Assembly (NCBI GenBank): GCA_036489445.1
Contig: DASXFV010000038.1
Location: 1-64,000, forward strand
Origin: DAIDKA01 sp036489445
Lineage (GTDB): Bacteria; Pseudomonadota; Gammaproteobacteria; Steroidobacterales; Steroidobacteraceae
Direction: 5' to 3'
DNA length: 64,000 nucleotides
The position numbers and the translations under genes are program-made. Positions 42,374 to 51,303 of the stretch are shown piece after piece (the first letter of the stretch is position 1; each line of letters opens with the position of its first letter). A model generated the notes under the pieces. It ran no database searches and was not told the origin of the DNA. It worked only from the letters and a program-made list of their open reading frames with translations.

Positions 42374-43594
42374 TTGGACTCGCTGATCAACGCCGCGGCA
42401 CGTGCACTGGCAATCGGTGATCCATTGGGCGCGCTGCAGCGGGTCGCATTGCGCGATGACGCGCCGGCGCTCGCGATCCGCGGCATCGCGATGGCGCAGC
42501 TGGGTGATCTGGCTCGAGCGAAGCTGCTCCTGCGCCGTGCTGCCGGCGCCTTTGGTCCGCGGGAGGTCGTAGCGCGCGCGAGGTGCGTCGTCGCTGAGGC
42601 TGAGATTGCGCTCGTCTCGCGCGATCTGGGCTGGCCCAAGAAGGCACTCCACGCGGCGCGGGCGACGCTTGAGGCGCAGGGTGACCTGGTGAATGCCGCC
42701 CATGCGCGGTATCTGGAGGCGCGACGCCTGCTCCTGATCGGGCACCTGGATGCAGCCGAGCGCACGCTGGGTAAGCTCGACTCCGCGCCGTTCCCGCCGG
42801 CTTCCAGGGTTGCCTATGAACTGACTGTTGCGGGGATCGCGATGCGGCGTCTGCGCACGCAAACTGCGCGGGCGGCGCTTGCCCGGGCTGAGCACGCGGC
42901 GCGGCTGGCGGGTATTCCTGCGTTGCTGGCGGAGGTCGAGGCCACATCGGTGGTCCTGAACCGGCCTGCGGCGCGCCGGATTGGTGGTGGGGAGGATCGA
43001 CTGCTGCGGCTGCAGGACGTTGAAGCATTACTGGCGTTGCAAGCGCTGGTCGTGGACGCCTGTCGTTATGTGGTGCGGGACGAGGGCAAGATCGTCTCTC
43101 TGGTGCGGCGTCCGGTGCTGTTCAGGATCGCCTGTGCGCTGGGTGAGGCCTGGCCCGCAGACGTGTCGAGGGATGCACTTGTGAAGCGTGCATTTCGCGC
43201 GCGGCGCGCCGACGAGTCGCATCGCGGGCGGTTGCGCGTGGAAGTCGGGCGGCTGCGCGCGGCGCTGCGGGGCCTCGCCAGCGTCACTGCGACGAAACGC
43301 GGATTCGTGCTGGTGCCGCGCCGCGCACGCGAGGTCGTCATGCTGGCGCCGCCGGTGGCAGACAAGCATGCAGGGGTGCTCGCCTTCCTGGCTGACGGGG
43401 AGTCATGGTCGAGCTCGGCCCTGGCGCTGGCGCTTGGGGGGAGCCAGCGCACCACGCAGCGGGCGCTTGATTCGCTGGCGGCTGCAGGCAAAGTACAGTC
43501 TTACGGTCGTGGGCGAGCCCGCCGCTGGACGACGCCGGCGGCGCCTGGATTCACGCCGATTTTGTTACTCCCTGCATCTGCGCCCATCGACTAG
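42374..43594 (+). CDS. Probable transcriptional regulator with C-terminal winged-helix domain
   Basis: A 406-residue protein without membrane segments. The first 190 residues are Ala/Leu/Arg-rich helix pairs like TPR repeats. The middle looks like an OmpR/SARP-type fold (SRDALVKRAFRARRADESHRGRLRVEVGRLRAAL). The C-terminus (SSSALALALGGSQRTTQRALDSLAAAGKVQSYGRGRARRW) is a clear winged helix-turn-helix. The TTG start follows a GCGGG stretch. It is directly upstream of the beta-propeller gene (9 bp) and may regulate it or work with it. Assignment to regulator is from structure-like patterns only. Confidence 0.7.
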   Translation: MDSLINAAARALAIGDPLGALQRVALRDDAPALAIRGIAMAQLGDLARAKLLLRRAAGAFGPREVVARARCVVAEAEIALVSRDLGWPKKALHAARATLEAQGDLVNAAHARYLEARRLLLIGHLDAAERTLGKLDSAPFPPASRVAYELTVAGIAMRRLRTQTARAALARAEHAARLAGIPALLAEVEATSVVLNRPAARRIGGGEDRLLRLQDVEALLALQALVVDACRYVVRDEGKIVSLVRRPVLFRIACALGEAWPADVSRDALVKRAFRARRADESHRGRLRVEVGRLRAALRGLASVTATKRGFVLVPRRAREVVMLAPPVADKHAGVLAFLADGESWSSSALALALGGSQRTTQRALDSLAAAGKVQSYGRGRARRWTTPAAPGFTPILLLPASAPID

Positions 43595-43603
43595 GATGGA
43601 AGC

Positions 43604-44245
43604 ATGAGTCGCTCCACCGCGAAGATCATCCGTGAGTACGGGCCCTTTTCAGGCGCGGAAGCCGTGCATGGCGTCACCTATGATGGTCAAAACCTCTGGT
43701 TCGCTTCCGGCAACAAAGTGAACGCCATCGATCCTGCGAGCGGGGCGATGCTGCGCTCGATCGATGTCGCCGCGCATGCGGGGACGGCTTTCGACGGCGA
43801 GCACCTGTTTCAACTTGGCGAGGATCGCATTCAGAAGATCGATCCCAAAACCGGACGCGTGGTCGGCAGCATCCCTGCGCCCGGCGGCGGCGGTGACTCC
43901 GGGTTGACATGGGCCGAAGGAGCGCTTTGGGTAGGGCAGTACCGCGCACGGAAAATCCACCAGATCGATCCGGACACCGGGACCATTCTGCGCACGATTG
44001 AGTCCAACCGTTTCGTCACCGGGGTCACCTGGGTCGATGGCGAGCTGTGGCACGCCACCTGGCAAGGCGATGAGAGCGATTTGCGGCAAATCGATCCTCG
44101 GACTGGAGAGGTGTTGCAGACGCTCGACATGCCGCCTGGAGCGGGCGTGTCGGGCCTCGAGTCCGATGGCGGCGATCTGTTCTATTGTGGCGGCGGAGGC
44201 AGCGGTAAGGTGCGAGCGGTTCGTCGGCCCAAGCGAAACCGATAG
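43604..44245 (+). CDS. Small beta-propeller protein (glutaminyl-cyclotransferase/Vgb-like)
   Basis: A 213-residue soluble protein built of about five propeller blades with the recurring pattern G-x-LW ... I-DP-x-TG-x (for example NKVNAIDPASG, DRIQKIDPKTG, RKIHQIDPDTG, LRQIDPRTG). Such short propellers are seen in virginiamycin-lyase-like and glutaminyl-cyclotransferase-like proteins. No catalytic residues can be assigned and no signal peptide is present. It is co-transcribed with the upstream regulator-like gene. Confidence 0.8.
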   Translation: MSRSTAKIIREYGPFSGAEAVHGVTYDGQNLWFASGNKVNAIDPASGAMLRSIDVAAHAGTAFDGEHLFQLGEDRIQKIDPKTGRVVGSIPAPGGGGDSGLTWAEGALWVGQYRARKIHQIDPDTGTILRTIESNRFVTGVTWVDGELWHATWQGDESDLRQIDPRTGEVLQTLDMPPGAGVSGLESDGGDLFYCGGGGSGKVRAVRRPKRNR

Positions 44246-44325
44246 CCGCCGGCGGCTCGCAAGGGCGCGGGTGTCTTCAGCGGCACCTTGCCTCTCAGGC
44301 AATAGAGCGTGCGTGACTTCGCCAC

Positions 44326-45111
44326 TCAAAGCTGCGCGTGACCCTCAAGGTAGAACACGCAAGTGCCTTCGAGCTCGACACGATCTGCGACAAGACGGCA
44401 GAGGATTTCGCCGCCGCGGCGGGAGGCTTGAAAGGCGCGAAATGAGTTTTTTTTCAAGCGCTGTGCCCAATAGGGTGCCAAAGCACAATGCGCACTTCCC
44501 GTCACCGGATCTTCCGGGACGCCCTTGGCCGGTACGAAGTAGCGACTGATGAAGTCGTACTGCGCATCGCCCGCTGCGGTGACAATCACACCGCCGCGAT
44601 CAAGGGCGGCGATGGCTGCAAAGTCTGGCGAGAGCTGGCGCAACGCCTGCGCGCTGTCCAGCAGGACCAGGTAGTTGAACGCATCGGCAAGCACTTCGAC
44701 CGGAACGGCACCCAGTGCCGCGCGCATTCCTGCGGGGGTGGAAATTGGTTTCGAAGACCGCGCCGGGAAATTCAAGACGTAACCGGTATTGGTTCGGGTG
44801 ACGATCAAAGGCCCGCTTGCCGAATGGAAGACGACTCTGCGGCGCGTGGGCTCCAGGCGTTCCATGACGACCGCCGCACTGGCCAGGGTGGCGTGACCGC
44901 AAAGCGGAACTTCAGTGGTCGGCGTAAACCAGCGAATGCGATAGTCATCCCCGGCGCGCACCAGAAAGGCGGTTTCGGCGACATTGTTCTCGGCGGCTAT
45001 GGCTTGCAGCATCGCATCTGCAAGGAACGTCTCCAAGGGCATGACTGCCGCAGGATTGCCCGCGAAGCGGGACGCGGTAAATGCGTCAAGCTGAAATATC
45101 GGCGTTCGCAT
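44326..45111 (-). CDS. PhzF-family isomerase/epimerase
   Basis: A 261-residue PhzF-fold enzyme. The N-terminus FQLDAFTASRFAGNPAAV is followed by the catalytic Glu in NNVAETAFLV, RWFTPTTEVPLCGHATLASA and the second-domain signature DPVTGSAHCALAPYWA. The family performs diaxial proton shifts, as in phenazine synthesis. No phenazine genes are near, so the substrate is unknown. It is convergent to the beta-propeller gene across about 80 bp, in which TTGCCT/AGGCAA forms a small hairpin. ATG 45111 fits the family start. Confidence 0.88.
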   Translation of the reverse strand: MRTPIFQLDAFTASRFAGNPAAVMPLETFLADAMLQAIAAENNVAETAFLVRAGDDYRIRWFTPTTEVPLCGHATLASAAVVMERLEPTRRRVVFHSASGPLIVTRTNTGYVLNFPARSSKPISTPAGMRAALGAVPVEVLADAFNYLVLLDSAQALRQLSPDFAAIAALDRGGVIVTAAGDAQYDFISRYFVPAKGVPEDPVTGSAHCALAPYWAQRLKKNSFRAFQASRRGGEILCRLVADRVELEGTCVFYLEGHAQL

Positions 45112-45202
45112 AGCAACGAGCCTCGCCAAAGAAGTCACAGGATGTACATCGCGCAACAAGGTTGATTGTCTGCACAGTCGAGGCTAGTGAACACCCGAGC
45201 AT

Positions 45203-45228
45203 AAAAAAAGCCCCGCAAAGCGGGGCTT
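45203..45228 (-). terminator. Rho-independent terminator, minus strand
   Basis: AAGCCCCGC (45208-45216) and GCGGGGCTT (45220-45228) form a nine-bp stem with an AAA loop. The seven A at 45203-45209 read as a T-run on the minus strand. The nearest protein gene upstream on that strand ends 460 bp away, so it more likely ends the RNA candidate at 45203-45383. Confidence 0.85.
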
Positions 45229-45383
45229 GGATGTGGGCATCGTCACCGACCGGGTCAATCGCTGTCAGCTCCGGCTAGTGCGCAAAAGCAGAATCGATAT
45301 CAGCGTCGATTCCTAAGCGCGCTTCGCGTCGCGTCGACACAGGTCCCAATCAAACGGTTTGGCGGTGGAGCTAAGCAACTCCG
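45203..45383 (-). ncRNA. Candidate small RNA, about 181 nt, sigma54-driven
   Basis: On the minus strand a sigma54-type promoter (45394-45410) is followed after 12 bases by about 180 nt with several possible stems and a perfect terminator. The stems include GGAG/CTCC near its 5' end and GTCGA/TCGAC in the middle. No protein frame or tmRNA/6S landmark was found. Size and promoter class recall GlmY/GlmZ-like regulators, but no sequence match to them is claimed. Confidence 0.42.
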
Positions 45384-45393
45384 GTCTGGCAAA

Positions 45394-45410
45394 TGCAGAC
45401 TGCGTGCCAA
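45394..45410 (-). promoter_or_regulatory. Sigma54 (RpoN) promoter, minus strand
   Basis: Read on the minus strand, TTGGCACG (45410-45403), four bases, then CTGCA (45398-45394). It matches the RpoN consensus except for one base in the -12 element. Predicted start is about 45383. Confidence 0.5.
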
Positions 45411-45692
45411 TTCACGCTTCCCGCCCACGACCTCCTCTTAATTTGAGAAGGCCCTCCGCGCCTGTGTTAATCGCCCGAGTTTCTCAATTTCTTTCGCTGC
45501 AAACTGTTCGCTCTACGCATCACCCGCGATTAGGATTTATTACCCCGGGCATGCCGCAATCCATCTCAAGAGCAGCAAAAAAGAACCAAAACAGACGGTT
45601 ATCAAAACTTCCCGACATAGTCCACATAGATATGGTAGCGATTTTTTATAAGTTATGCATGTGGCAGTTGCGCAACGCAGGGAATTGGGCCT
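45411..45692. other. A/T-richer spacer between RNA candidate and kinase gene
   Basis: No gene is visible. Base composition is lower in GC than anything nearby, with runs such as GATTTTTTATAAG near 45643. The palindrome GTTGCGCAAC (45667-45676) lies just past the kinase stop. It may hold activator sites for the sigma54 promoter at its left end. No tRNA or known RNA class is recognised. Confidence 0.5.
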
Positions 45693-47657
45693 TTAGCTTA
45701 AGCGGGACAGTATTACCCTGAAGCGGGCGCCACCCCCCTCCGGCAGAGTGCAGGCCTCGGCGCTGCCGCCGTGGAATTCGGCAATCAGCCGCACGATGTA
45801 CAGCCCCAGGCCGAAGTGCGGCCGGCTGTCGCTCCCGGATCGGGACTGCCACAGGGACTCGAACAGGTGCTGATGGCCCTCCCCGGCGAGCGCCGGCCCG
45901 GGATTATCCACCTCGATGATGGCCTGGGTGGCGTCGGCCGCCAGCCGCAGCGTGAGGGTCGCCTGGTCGGCACTGAAGTCCACGGCGTTATCGACGAGTT
46001 TGTCCAACATCTGCACGATGAGATCCGGGGCGCCGTGGAGCAGCACGGGCTCATCCGGTAGCTCGGCGATAAATTGTCGCTGCGGGAAGCCGGTGCGGTA
46101 GGCGCCCACAGCACTGTCCATCAGGGCGCGCAAATCGAACCGCGAGCGTTCCGCGCCCTGGATCGCCTCTTCCACCCGCGTGGCGGCGCCCATGGCGACC
46201 AGGATGGCGTTCAGCCGCTCGCTGCCCTCGCGGGCTCGGTTCAGATAGGTACGCGCGGCGGGTGGGACGGACTCCGATTCCAGGTTATCCAACGAGGAGC
46301 GCACGATGGTCAGCGGCGTGCGGATCTCGTGCGCCAGCTTGCCGGCCAGAGTGCGCAGGTAACCGGTGTACTCGTTGAGCCGGCCCAAGAGCATGGAGAA
46401 GCTGCGCGCCACATCGCCCAGCTCATCGTGTGCCTCAGTGTCCGGAAAGGTGGTCACCAAGCCCTCACGTGTCAGTGCCGACTCGCTGGCGCGTCGCAGC
46501 CGGGCCAGCCGCCAGGACAGCCAGGCGGCAAAGGCGAACATCAGCATCACGGCCAGGGCGCTGGTGATGAGCGTGAAATCCAGCAGCTGGGTCAAGGCCT
46601 TGTCACGTAGCGTCAAGGAGCGCTCGGCGGTCTCCACGATCTGCACAAACCCCAGGGTCTGCTTGCGATCGGCACCGGCGATGGGAGCCTGGGCCGCGAC
46701 GACTTTGACGTCCTGCGGGCGCTCCAGCAGCCGACGGTACAGCTGCGGCAGCAGCCCGCGCTCGGCGCCGGAGACGGTGGCCACGGACAGCGCGTCCACC
46801 TGACTGAGGATAGCCTGATCCGTGCCCAGCACCGTGAGACGCAGGCCCGGCTGGACGAACTGCGCCAGATAACTGGTCAGCTGCGGAGCGGGAATCAACA
46901 GCCTGCCCATGGGTGCGAGACTCTCGTGGTCCAGGTTGCCGAAGCTCACCGGATTGCCGCCCCGGTGCTCGCGCTCATCCACCAGCACCCCCAACCGCGC
47001 GCCCAGCATCGACATGGGGATGCGCAGCTCCACGCAATAGCCGCCACTCATGGGCTGCCAGCCGCCACTGATGCGCGGCTCATCGATGGCCACCTGACGC
47101 CCCAGATCTTCGGTCTCGATACGGCGCGCATGCACCGGGCCGGGTTCCGCGGTGGCCACCAGGTATTCGTGCTGCGCGCCAGCCGCATCGGTAAAGGCCA
47201 CCCAGATGCGATCGCCGAACCCGGCAGGATCCAGCACATCTGCGCCGGGCGCATCCCATACCACATGCGGGTCACGAACCTGGATGAGCAGGTACGCCAG
47301 GTGTTCGTGTACGCCGGCCAGCAGCGTCAGCCGGTGCGGACCGTCGGAGTAGACGCGGCGGAACGGCGAGTTGCGCGGCCATTCATCGGGATAGCCGTCC
47401 AGGAACGGCGCGGCCAGCAGCGGTATGGCCTGCAGATCATTGGGACCGGGGGGTATCAACCCCGGGTCCCCGCCCATGCGATACAGCAGGTCGCTGCGGC
47501 CCTGCAGCGAGGCGGCGATGGTCTGGGCGATGGCCTGCAGTGATTGCTGCTCACCGTCGCGCAGTGCGGCTTCCATCTCGCGGGCGTACTCAAAGCCCGC
47601 CCAGGGCAGAAACAGTGTGCCCAGCCCCAGCAGCAGCAACTTCAGCCGCAGTGACAT
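45693..47657 (-). CDS. Sensor histidine kinase resembling the proteobacterial dedicated-sortase kinase (PdsS)
   Basis: A 654-residue kinase: TM1 at about 6-25, then a large periplasmic domain (about 30-365). This contains a carbohydrate-binding-like part with PFLDGYPDEWP at its front and YCVELRIPMSMLG. TM2 at about 372-395 and HAMP-like helices precede HisKA with the phospho-accepting His in LAHEIRTPLTIV. The HATPase has GLGLYIVRLIAEFHGG. The layout agrees with the kinase family found beside proteobacterial sortases. No sortase or sorted protein gene is in the window. It is 12 bp downstream of its response regulator. Confidence 0.82.
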   Translation of the reverse strand: MSLRLKLLLLGLGTLFLPWAGFEYAREMEAALRDGEQQSLQAIAQTIAASLQGRSDLLYRMGGDPGLIPPGPNDLQAIPLLAAPFLDGYPDEWPRNSPFRRVYSDGPHRLTLLAGVHEHLAYLLIQVRDPHVVWDAPGADVLDPAGFGDRIWVAFTDAAGAQHEYLVATAEPGPVHARRIETEDLGRQVAIDEPRISGGWQPMSGGYCVELRIPMSMLGARLGVLVDEREHRGGNPVSFGNLDHESLAPMGRLLIPAPQLTSYLAQFVQPGLRLTVLGTDQAILSQVDALSVATVSGAERGLLPQLYRRLLERPQDVKVVAAQAPIAGADRKQTLGFVQIVETAERSLTLRDKALTQLLDFTLITSALAVMLMFAFAAWLSWRLARLRRASESALTREGLVTTFPDTEAHDELGDVARSFSMLLGRLNEYTGYLRTLAGKLAHEIRTPLTIVRSSLDNLESESVPPAARTYLNRAREGSERLNAILVAMGAATRVEEAIQGAERSRFDLRALMDSAVGAYRTGFPQRQFIAELPDEPVLLHGAPDLIVQMLDKLVDNAVDFSADQATLTLRLAADATQAIIEVDNPGPALAGEGHQHLFESLWQSRSGSDSRPHFGLGLYIVRLIAEFHGGSAEACTLPEGGGARFRVILSRLS

Positions 47658-47669
47658 GCCTGACGCCTG

Positions 47670-48356
47670 TCACTCCACCCAGCGATAGCCCATGCCGTAC
47701 ACGGTCTGGATGGCGTCGAACTTCGGATCCAACTGCTGGAACTTGCGGCGGATGCGTTTGACATGCGAGGTGATGGTGTTGTCATCGAGCACTACATTGG
47801 CGGCATCCATGAGCTGCTGGCGATTGCGCACATGACCGGGGTGCTTTGCCAAAGCGTGCACGATCCAGAACTCCGTCAATGACAGCAGCACCACCTCACC
47901 CTCCCATTGGATCTGCATGCGCTCGCCATCCACCAGCAGCGAACCGCGCTGCACGATCTGACCGGTGGTCTGTGGTCTGCGCAGCGCTTCGATGCGCCGG
48001 AACAGCGCGTTCACCCGCGCGATCAGGTGCGGGATGCTCAGATCCTTGGTCAAAAAATCATCCGCACCCAGGCGCAGCCCTGATACCGCATCCAGTTCGC
48101 TGTCGCGCGCGGTCAGAAAGATGATGGGCAGCTCCGCGGACATGGAACGCAGTGCGCGACACAGCTCAAAGCCGCCCTCCGGCTCATCCTCCAGGGAGAT
48201 GTCAATGACCGCCAGGTCCGGCAGTCGCGCCGCGCAGGCGGTCATGGCCTGGTGGCGGTTGCCGTAAGTGCGCACCGCGTAGCCCTCGCGGGTGAATGCG
48301 GCAGCGTAATTGTCGCGAATGGCCGGCTCGTCTTCGATGATCGCGATGAGTTTCAT
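47670..48356 (-). CDS. OmpR-family response regulator, PdsR-like
   Basis: A 228-residue regulator. Its receiver has Glu/Asp at 9-10 (IIEDEPAIRDNY), the phospho-Asp in LAVIDISLEDE, Thr in FLTARD and Lys in FLTKDLS. The C-terminal winged helix has LTEFWIVHALAKHPGHV and ITSHVKRIRRKFQ. The insertion EDEPEGGFEL after the phospho-Asp and the pairing with the kinase agree with the dedicated sortase-system regulator. ATG 48356 is the family start; the frame further left is not coding. Confidence 0.85.
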   Translation of the reverse strand: MKLIAIIEDEPAIRDNYAAAFTREGYAVRTYGNRHQAMTACAARLPDLAVIDISLEDEPEGGFELCRALRSMSAELPIIFLTARDSELDAVSGLRLGADDFLTKDLSIPHLIARVNALFRRIEALRRPQTTGQIVQRGSLLVDGERMQIQWEGEVVLLSLTEFWIVHALAKHPGHVRNRQQLMDAANVVLDDNTITSHVKRIRRKFQQLDPKFDAIQTVYGMGYRWVE

Positions 48357-48532
48357 GACTGAAGCGTACTGCAACCGGGGTGCACACGGCAGGCCGTACG
48401 GCAGCAAATCAGCTCGGCGCCATGATCTGCCATGATTCGCCTCACCTGGGCCCGAATCCCCGCCCAGGGGCGGCCTGATTCGCGGCGCCCAATAGCCTCC
48501 AGGGGCCGGAAGCCCTGAAGAGGTTAAATCCC

Positions 48533-48658
48533 ATGTCTGCGTACACTGCATTTCCGGGTGCCCTGCGTGGCCGTTCGCCGCAGCCGCGCGGTCGGTTGCC
48601 GCAGCTGTTCAACTGGCTGGCCGTACTGGTGCTGCTGTCGCTGGGCGTGCTGCGGTGA
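48533..48658 (+). CDS. Candidate 41-residue membrane protein
   Basis: An ATG preceded by GAAGAGG (eight bases) opens a 41-codon frame. Its N-half is basic (GRSPQPRGR) and its C-half is a single helix, LFNWLAVLVLLSLGVLR. The stop at 48656-48658 abuts the convergent gcdH stop. The good ribosome site and the hydrophobic end argue for translation, but homology cannot be judged. Confidence 0.4.
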   Translation: MSAYTAFPGALRGRSPQPRGRLPQLFNWLAVLVLLSLGVLR

Positions 48659-49846
48659 TCAGAACGCGCTAAGACCCGTGAGAGCTCGACCGACTGCCAG
48701 TTGGTGAATGGTTTGCGTGCCCTCATAGGTGACCACGCTTTCCAGGTTCAACATGTGGCGGACGGGGGAGAATTCGGCACTGATCCCGGCCGCGCCCAGC
48801 AGGTCACGGCAATCCCGCGCGATATCCAGGGCCATGCGCGCGTTGTTCCACTTCGCCAGGCAGACCTGGGCCGGGGCCAGCCGACCCTCGTCCTTCAGAT
48901 GCCCGAGCTGTAGCGCCAGCAGCTGCGCCGTGCTGATGCGACGGGCCATGTCAGCCAGCCGGATCTGCACACTCTGCGTCGCGGCCAGGGGGCGGCCAAA
49001 CAGTTCGCGCGACTTGGTGTATTCAAGCACCGTGTGCAGGCAATCCTGTGCGGCGCCGATCACCCCCCAGGCGATGCCGTAGCGGGCCTGATTGAGGCAG
49101 GACAATGGGGCCCGCAGTCCCTGGGCTGCGGGTAACAAGGCCGCCGCCGGTACCACGACATCATTCAGAAACAGCGCGGCGGTGTTCGAGGCGCGCAGCG
49201 ACAGCTTGTTCTCAATCTCGCTGGCCTCGAAGCCCGCAGCGCGGGTGTCAACCAGGAAGCCTTGCATGCCCTGATCCGTTGCGGCCCAGATCACCGCCAG
49301 ATCGGCGATGCCGCCGTTGGTGATCCACATCTTGGATCCATTCAGCACCCAGTCATCGCCGCGGCGCCGGGCGTGGGTGCGCAGATTGCCCGGATCGGAG
49401 CCACCGTGCGCCTCGGTGAGCCCAAAGCAGCCGATCAGCTCGCCGCGCGCCATGCGCGGCAGGTACTGCAGCCGTTGGGCATCGCTCCCATAGGCATCGA
49501 TGGCGTACATGCACAGCGAGGATTGCACCGAGACGAAACTGCGCAGCGCCGAGTCACCGCGTTCGAGTTCCTGGCAGATCAGGCCACAACTGATGGCGTT
49601 GAGGCCGGCGCAATCATAGCCTTGGATGCTGGCGCCCAGCAGGCCGAGATTGGCCAGTCCCGGGATCAGCTCGTGGGGGAAACGGTGCACTTCAAAGCAT
49701 GCGCGGATCAGCGGGGTGACTTCCGCGGCGACGAAGCGCGCCACGCTGTCCTGGACCAGGCGCTCCTCGTCAGTCAGGCAGGCGCGGACACCGAACAGGT
49801 CCAGAGGGTCCAGGGAATCAGGGTTCGCGGCGCTCGGCTGGTTCAT
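48659..49846 (-). CDS. gcdH: Glutaryl-CoA dehydrogenase
   Basis: An acyl-CoA dehydrogenase of 395 residues: LTDEERLVQDSVARF, then CFGLTEAHGGSDPGNL (substrate/FAD loop), WITNGGIADL and the catalytic-base region TYEGTQTIHQLAVGRALTG. The Glu there and the particular sequence match glutaryl-CoA dehydrogenase. It would oxidise and decarboxylate glutaryl-CoA from lysine/tryptophan breakdown to crotonyl-CoA, passing electrons to ETF. The start at ATG 49846 excludes an implausible Arg-rich extension to 49939. It stands alone, divergent from the malic enzyme. Confidence 0.9.
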   Translation of the reverse strand: MNQPSAANPDSLDPLDLFGVRACLTDEERLVQDSVARFVAAEVTPLIRACFEVHRFPHELIPGLANLGLLGASIQGYDCAGLNAISCGLICQELERGDSALRSFVSVQSSLCMYAIDAYGSDAQRLQYLPRMARGELIGCFGLTEAHGGSDPGNLRTHARRRGDDWVLNGSKMWITNGGIADLAVIWAATDQGMQGFLVDTRAAGFEASEIENKLSLRASNTAALFLNDVVVPAAALLPAAQGLRAPLSCLNQARYGIAWGVIGAAQDCLHTVLEYTKSRELFGRPLAATQSVQIRLADMARRISTAQLLALQLGHLKDEGRLAPAQVCLAKWNNARMALDIARDCRDLLGAAGISAEFSPVRHMLNLESVVTYEGTQTIHQLAVGRALTGLSAF

Positions 49847-49971
49847 CGGCACCCTCCGTCTCGGCCAGGTATCGAGCCTAGCCGCCGCGCGGCGGCTGCG
49901 CCAGTCGCCCAGCTTGCTTTGTGAGCGGCCAACCAGCACTGGCGGCAGGCAGTCTGTAGAATCCCCGCGCC

Positions 49972-51303
49972 ATGAAAATCCCAGAAATCATCATCGTCGA
50001 GGTTCTGCACCAACCCGGCAGCCTCGCCAAGGTGCTCCAAGTGATCGCCGAGGAAGGGCTGGTGCTGGAGCACCTCACGTCCCTGCGGCGCGAGCAGGGT
50101 CGCACGCTATGGGAAATCACCCTCGATATGGACGAGGATGCCAACCGGTCGTTGTACGAACGCATCGACGCGTTGCCGACTGCGCGCTTCGTGGGCAAGT
50201 CAGACCGGGTGTTCAATCGCCATCGGGGTGGCAAGATCCGCACCGTCTCGCGGGTGCCCATCAATACCTTGAATATGCTGCGTGATGTGTACACCCCGGG
50301 CGTGGCGCGCGTATGCCTGGCCATCCAGGCTGATCCGCGCAAGATCCACGACTACACCAGCATCGACCATACGGTGGCCATCATCACCAATGGCACGGCC
50401 ATCCTGGGTCTGGGGGACATCGGCGCGGCGGCGGGCCTGCCGGTCATGGAGGGCAAGGCCGCGCTGTTCTCGGAGCTGGTGGACCTGAGCGGTGTGCCGA
50501 TTCTGCTGAAATCCCGTGATGCCGACAGTGTCGTGGCGACGATCTGCGCCATCGAGCAATCCTTCGGGGCCATCCAGCTGGAAGATTTCGCAGCTCCGGA
50601 GTGCTTTGAAATCGAAGAGCGGCTGCGTGCGACCTTAAGCAAGCCGGTGCTGCACGATGACCAGCACGGCACCGCCGTGGTGACGCTGGCGGCACTCATC
50701 ACGGCCACGCGGCGTCTGGGCCGCAGCCTGCGCGTGAGCACCGTCGGCCAGATCGGTCTGGGCGCGGCGGGGACCGGTATTGTCCGCCTGCTGCGCGCCT
50801 ATGGGGTGGGCAAGGTGCTGGGTGCGGATCGCAATCCCAAAGCCATCGAGCGCATCCAGTCCATGGGAGCAGAAGGCGCCTCGCTGGAAGACATCATGGC
50901 GCGCTGCGATATCGTGATCGCGACCACCGGCGTGAAGAATCTGATTCCAGCCCAGCGGGTGCGTCCCGGGCAGATCATCCTCGCGCTGTCGAACCCGGAA
51001 AGTGAGATCGATCCCCTGGAGGCCATGGAGCGGGGCGCCGCCTTCGCCGCTGATGGCAAGGGCATCAATAATGTGCTGGCCTTCCCGGGTTTGTTCCGCG
51101 GTGCGCTGGCGGCGCACGCCCCACGCTTCACGGATGCCATGTTGATGGCCGCGGCCGATGCCATCGCGCAGCTGGCCGGGGAGGATCTGGTGCCCAATCC
51201 ACTGGATAAGCTGGTCCACGAGCGGGTCGCGGCCGCGGTCATGACCGCGGCCATGCAGCCTGCAGCGATGGGCGAGGCGGGGACACCGGAAATTACGCAG
51301 TAG
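49972..51303 (+). CDS. NAD(P)-dependent malic enzyme with N-terminal ACT domain
   Basis: Residues 5-80 form an ACT-type regulatory domain (IIIVEVLHQPGSLAKVLQVI), after which comes the malic enzyme core. The core has VYTPGVARVC, GTAILGLGDIGAAAGLPVMEGK, LEDFAAPECFEIE, HDDQHGTAVV and the Rossmann motif GQIGLGAAGTGI. It oxidatively decarboxylates malate to pyruvate. At 443 residues it is the small bacterial type without a phosphotransacetylase tail. The ACT domain suggests control by an amino acid, which is inference. Its 3' end overlaps rpoH on the other strand by 11 bp. Confidence 0.92.
   Translation: MKIPEIIIVEVLHQPGSLAKVLQVIAEEGLVLEHLTSLRREQGRTLWEITLDMDEDANRSLYERIDALPTARFVGKSDRVFNRHRGGKIRTVSRVPINTLNMLRDVYTPGVARVCLAIQADPRKIHDYTSIDHTVAIITNGTAILGLGDIGAAAGLPVMEGKAALFSELVDLSGVPILLKSRDADSVVATICAIEQSFGAIQLEDFAAPECFEIEERLRATLSKPVLHDDQHGTAVVTLAALITATRRLGRSLRVSTVGQIGLGAAGTGIVRLLRAYGVGKVLGADRNPKAIERIQSMGAEGASLEDIMARCDIVIATTGVKNLIPAQRVRPGQIILALSNPESEIDPLEAMERGAAFAADGKGINNVLAFPGLFRGALAAHAPRFTDAMLMAAADAIAQLAGEDLVPNPLDKLVHERVAAAVMTAAMQPAAMGEAGTPEITQ

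Noticed and set aside
45229..45692. tmRNA, 6S RNA or tRNA in the intergenic region
   Set aside because: No T-loop/CCA end, no tag frame and no 6S-like central bubble could be found.
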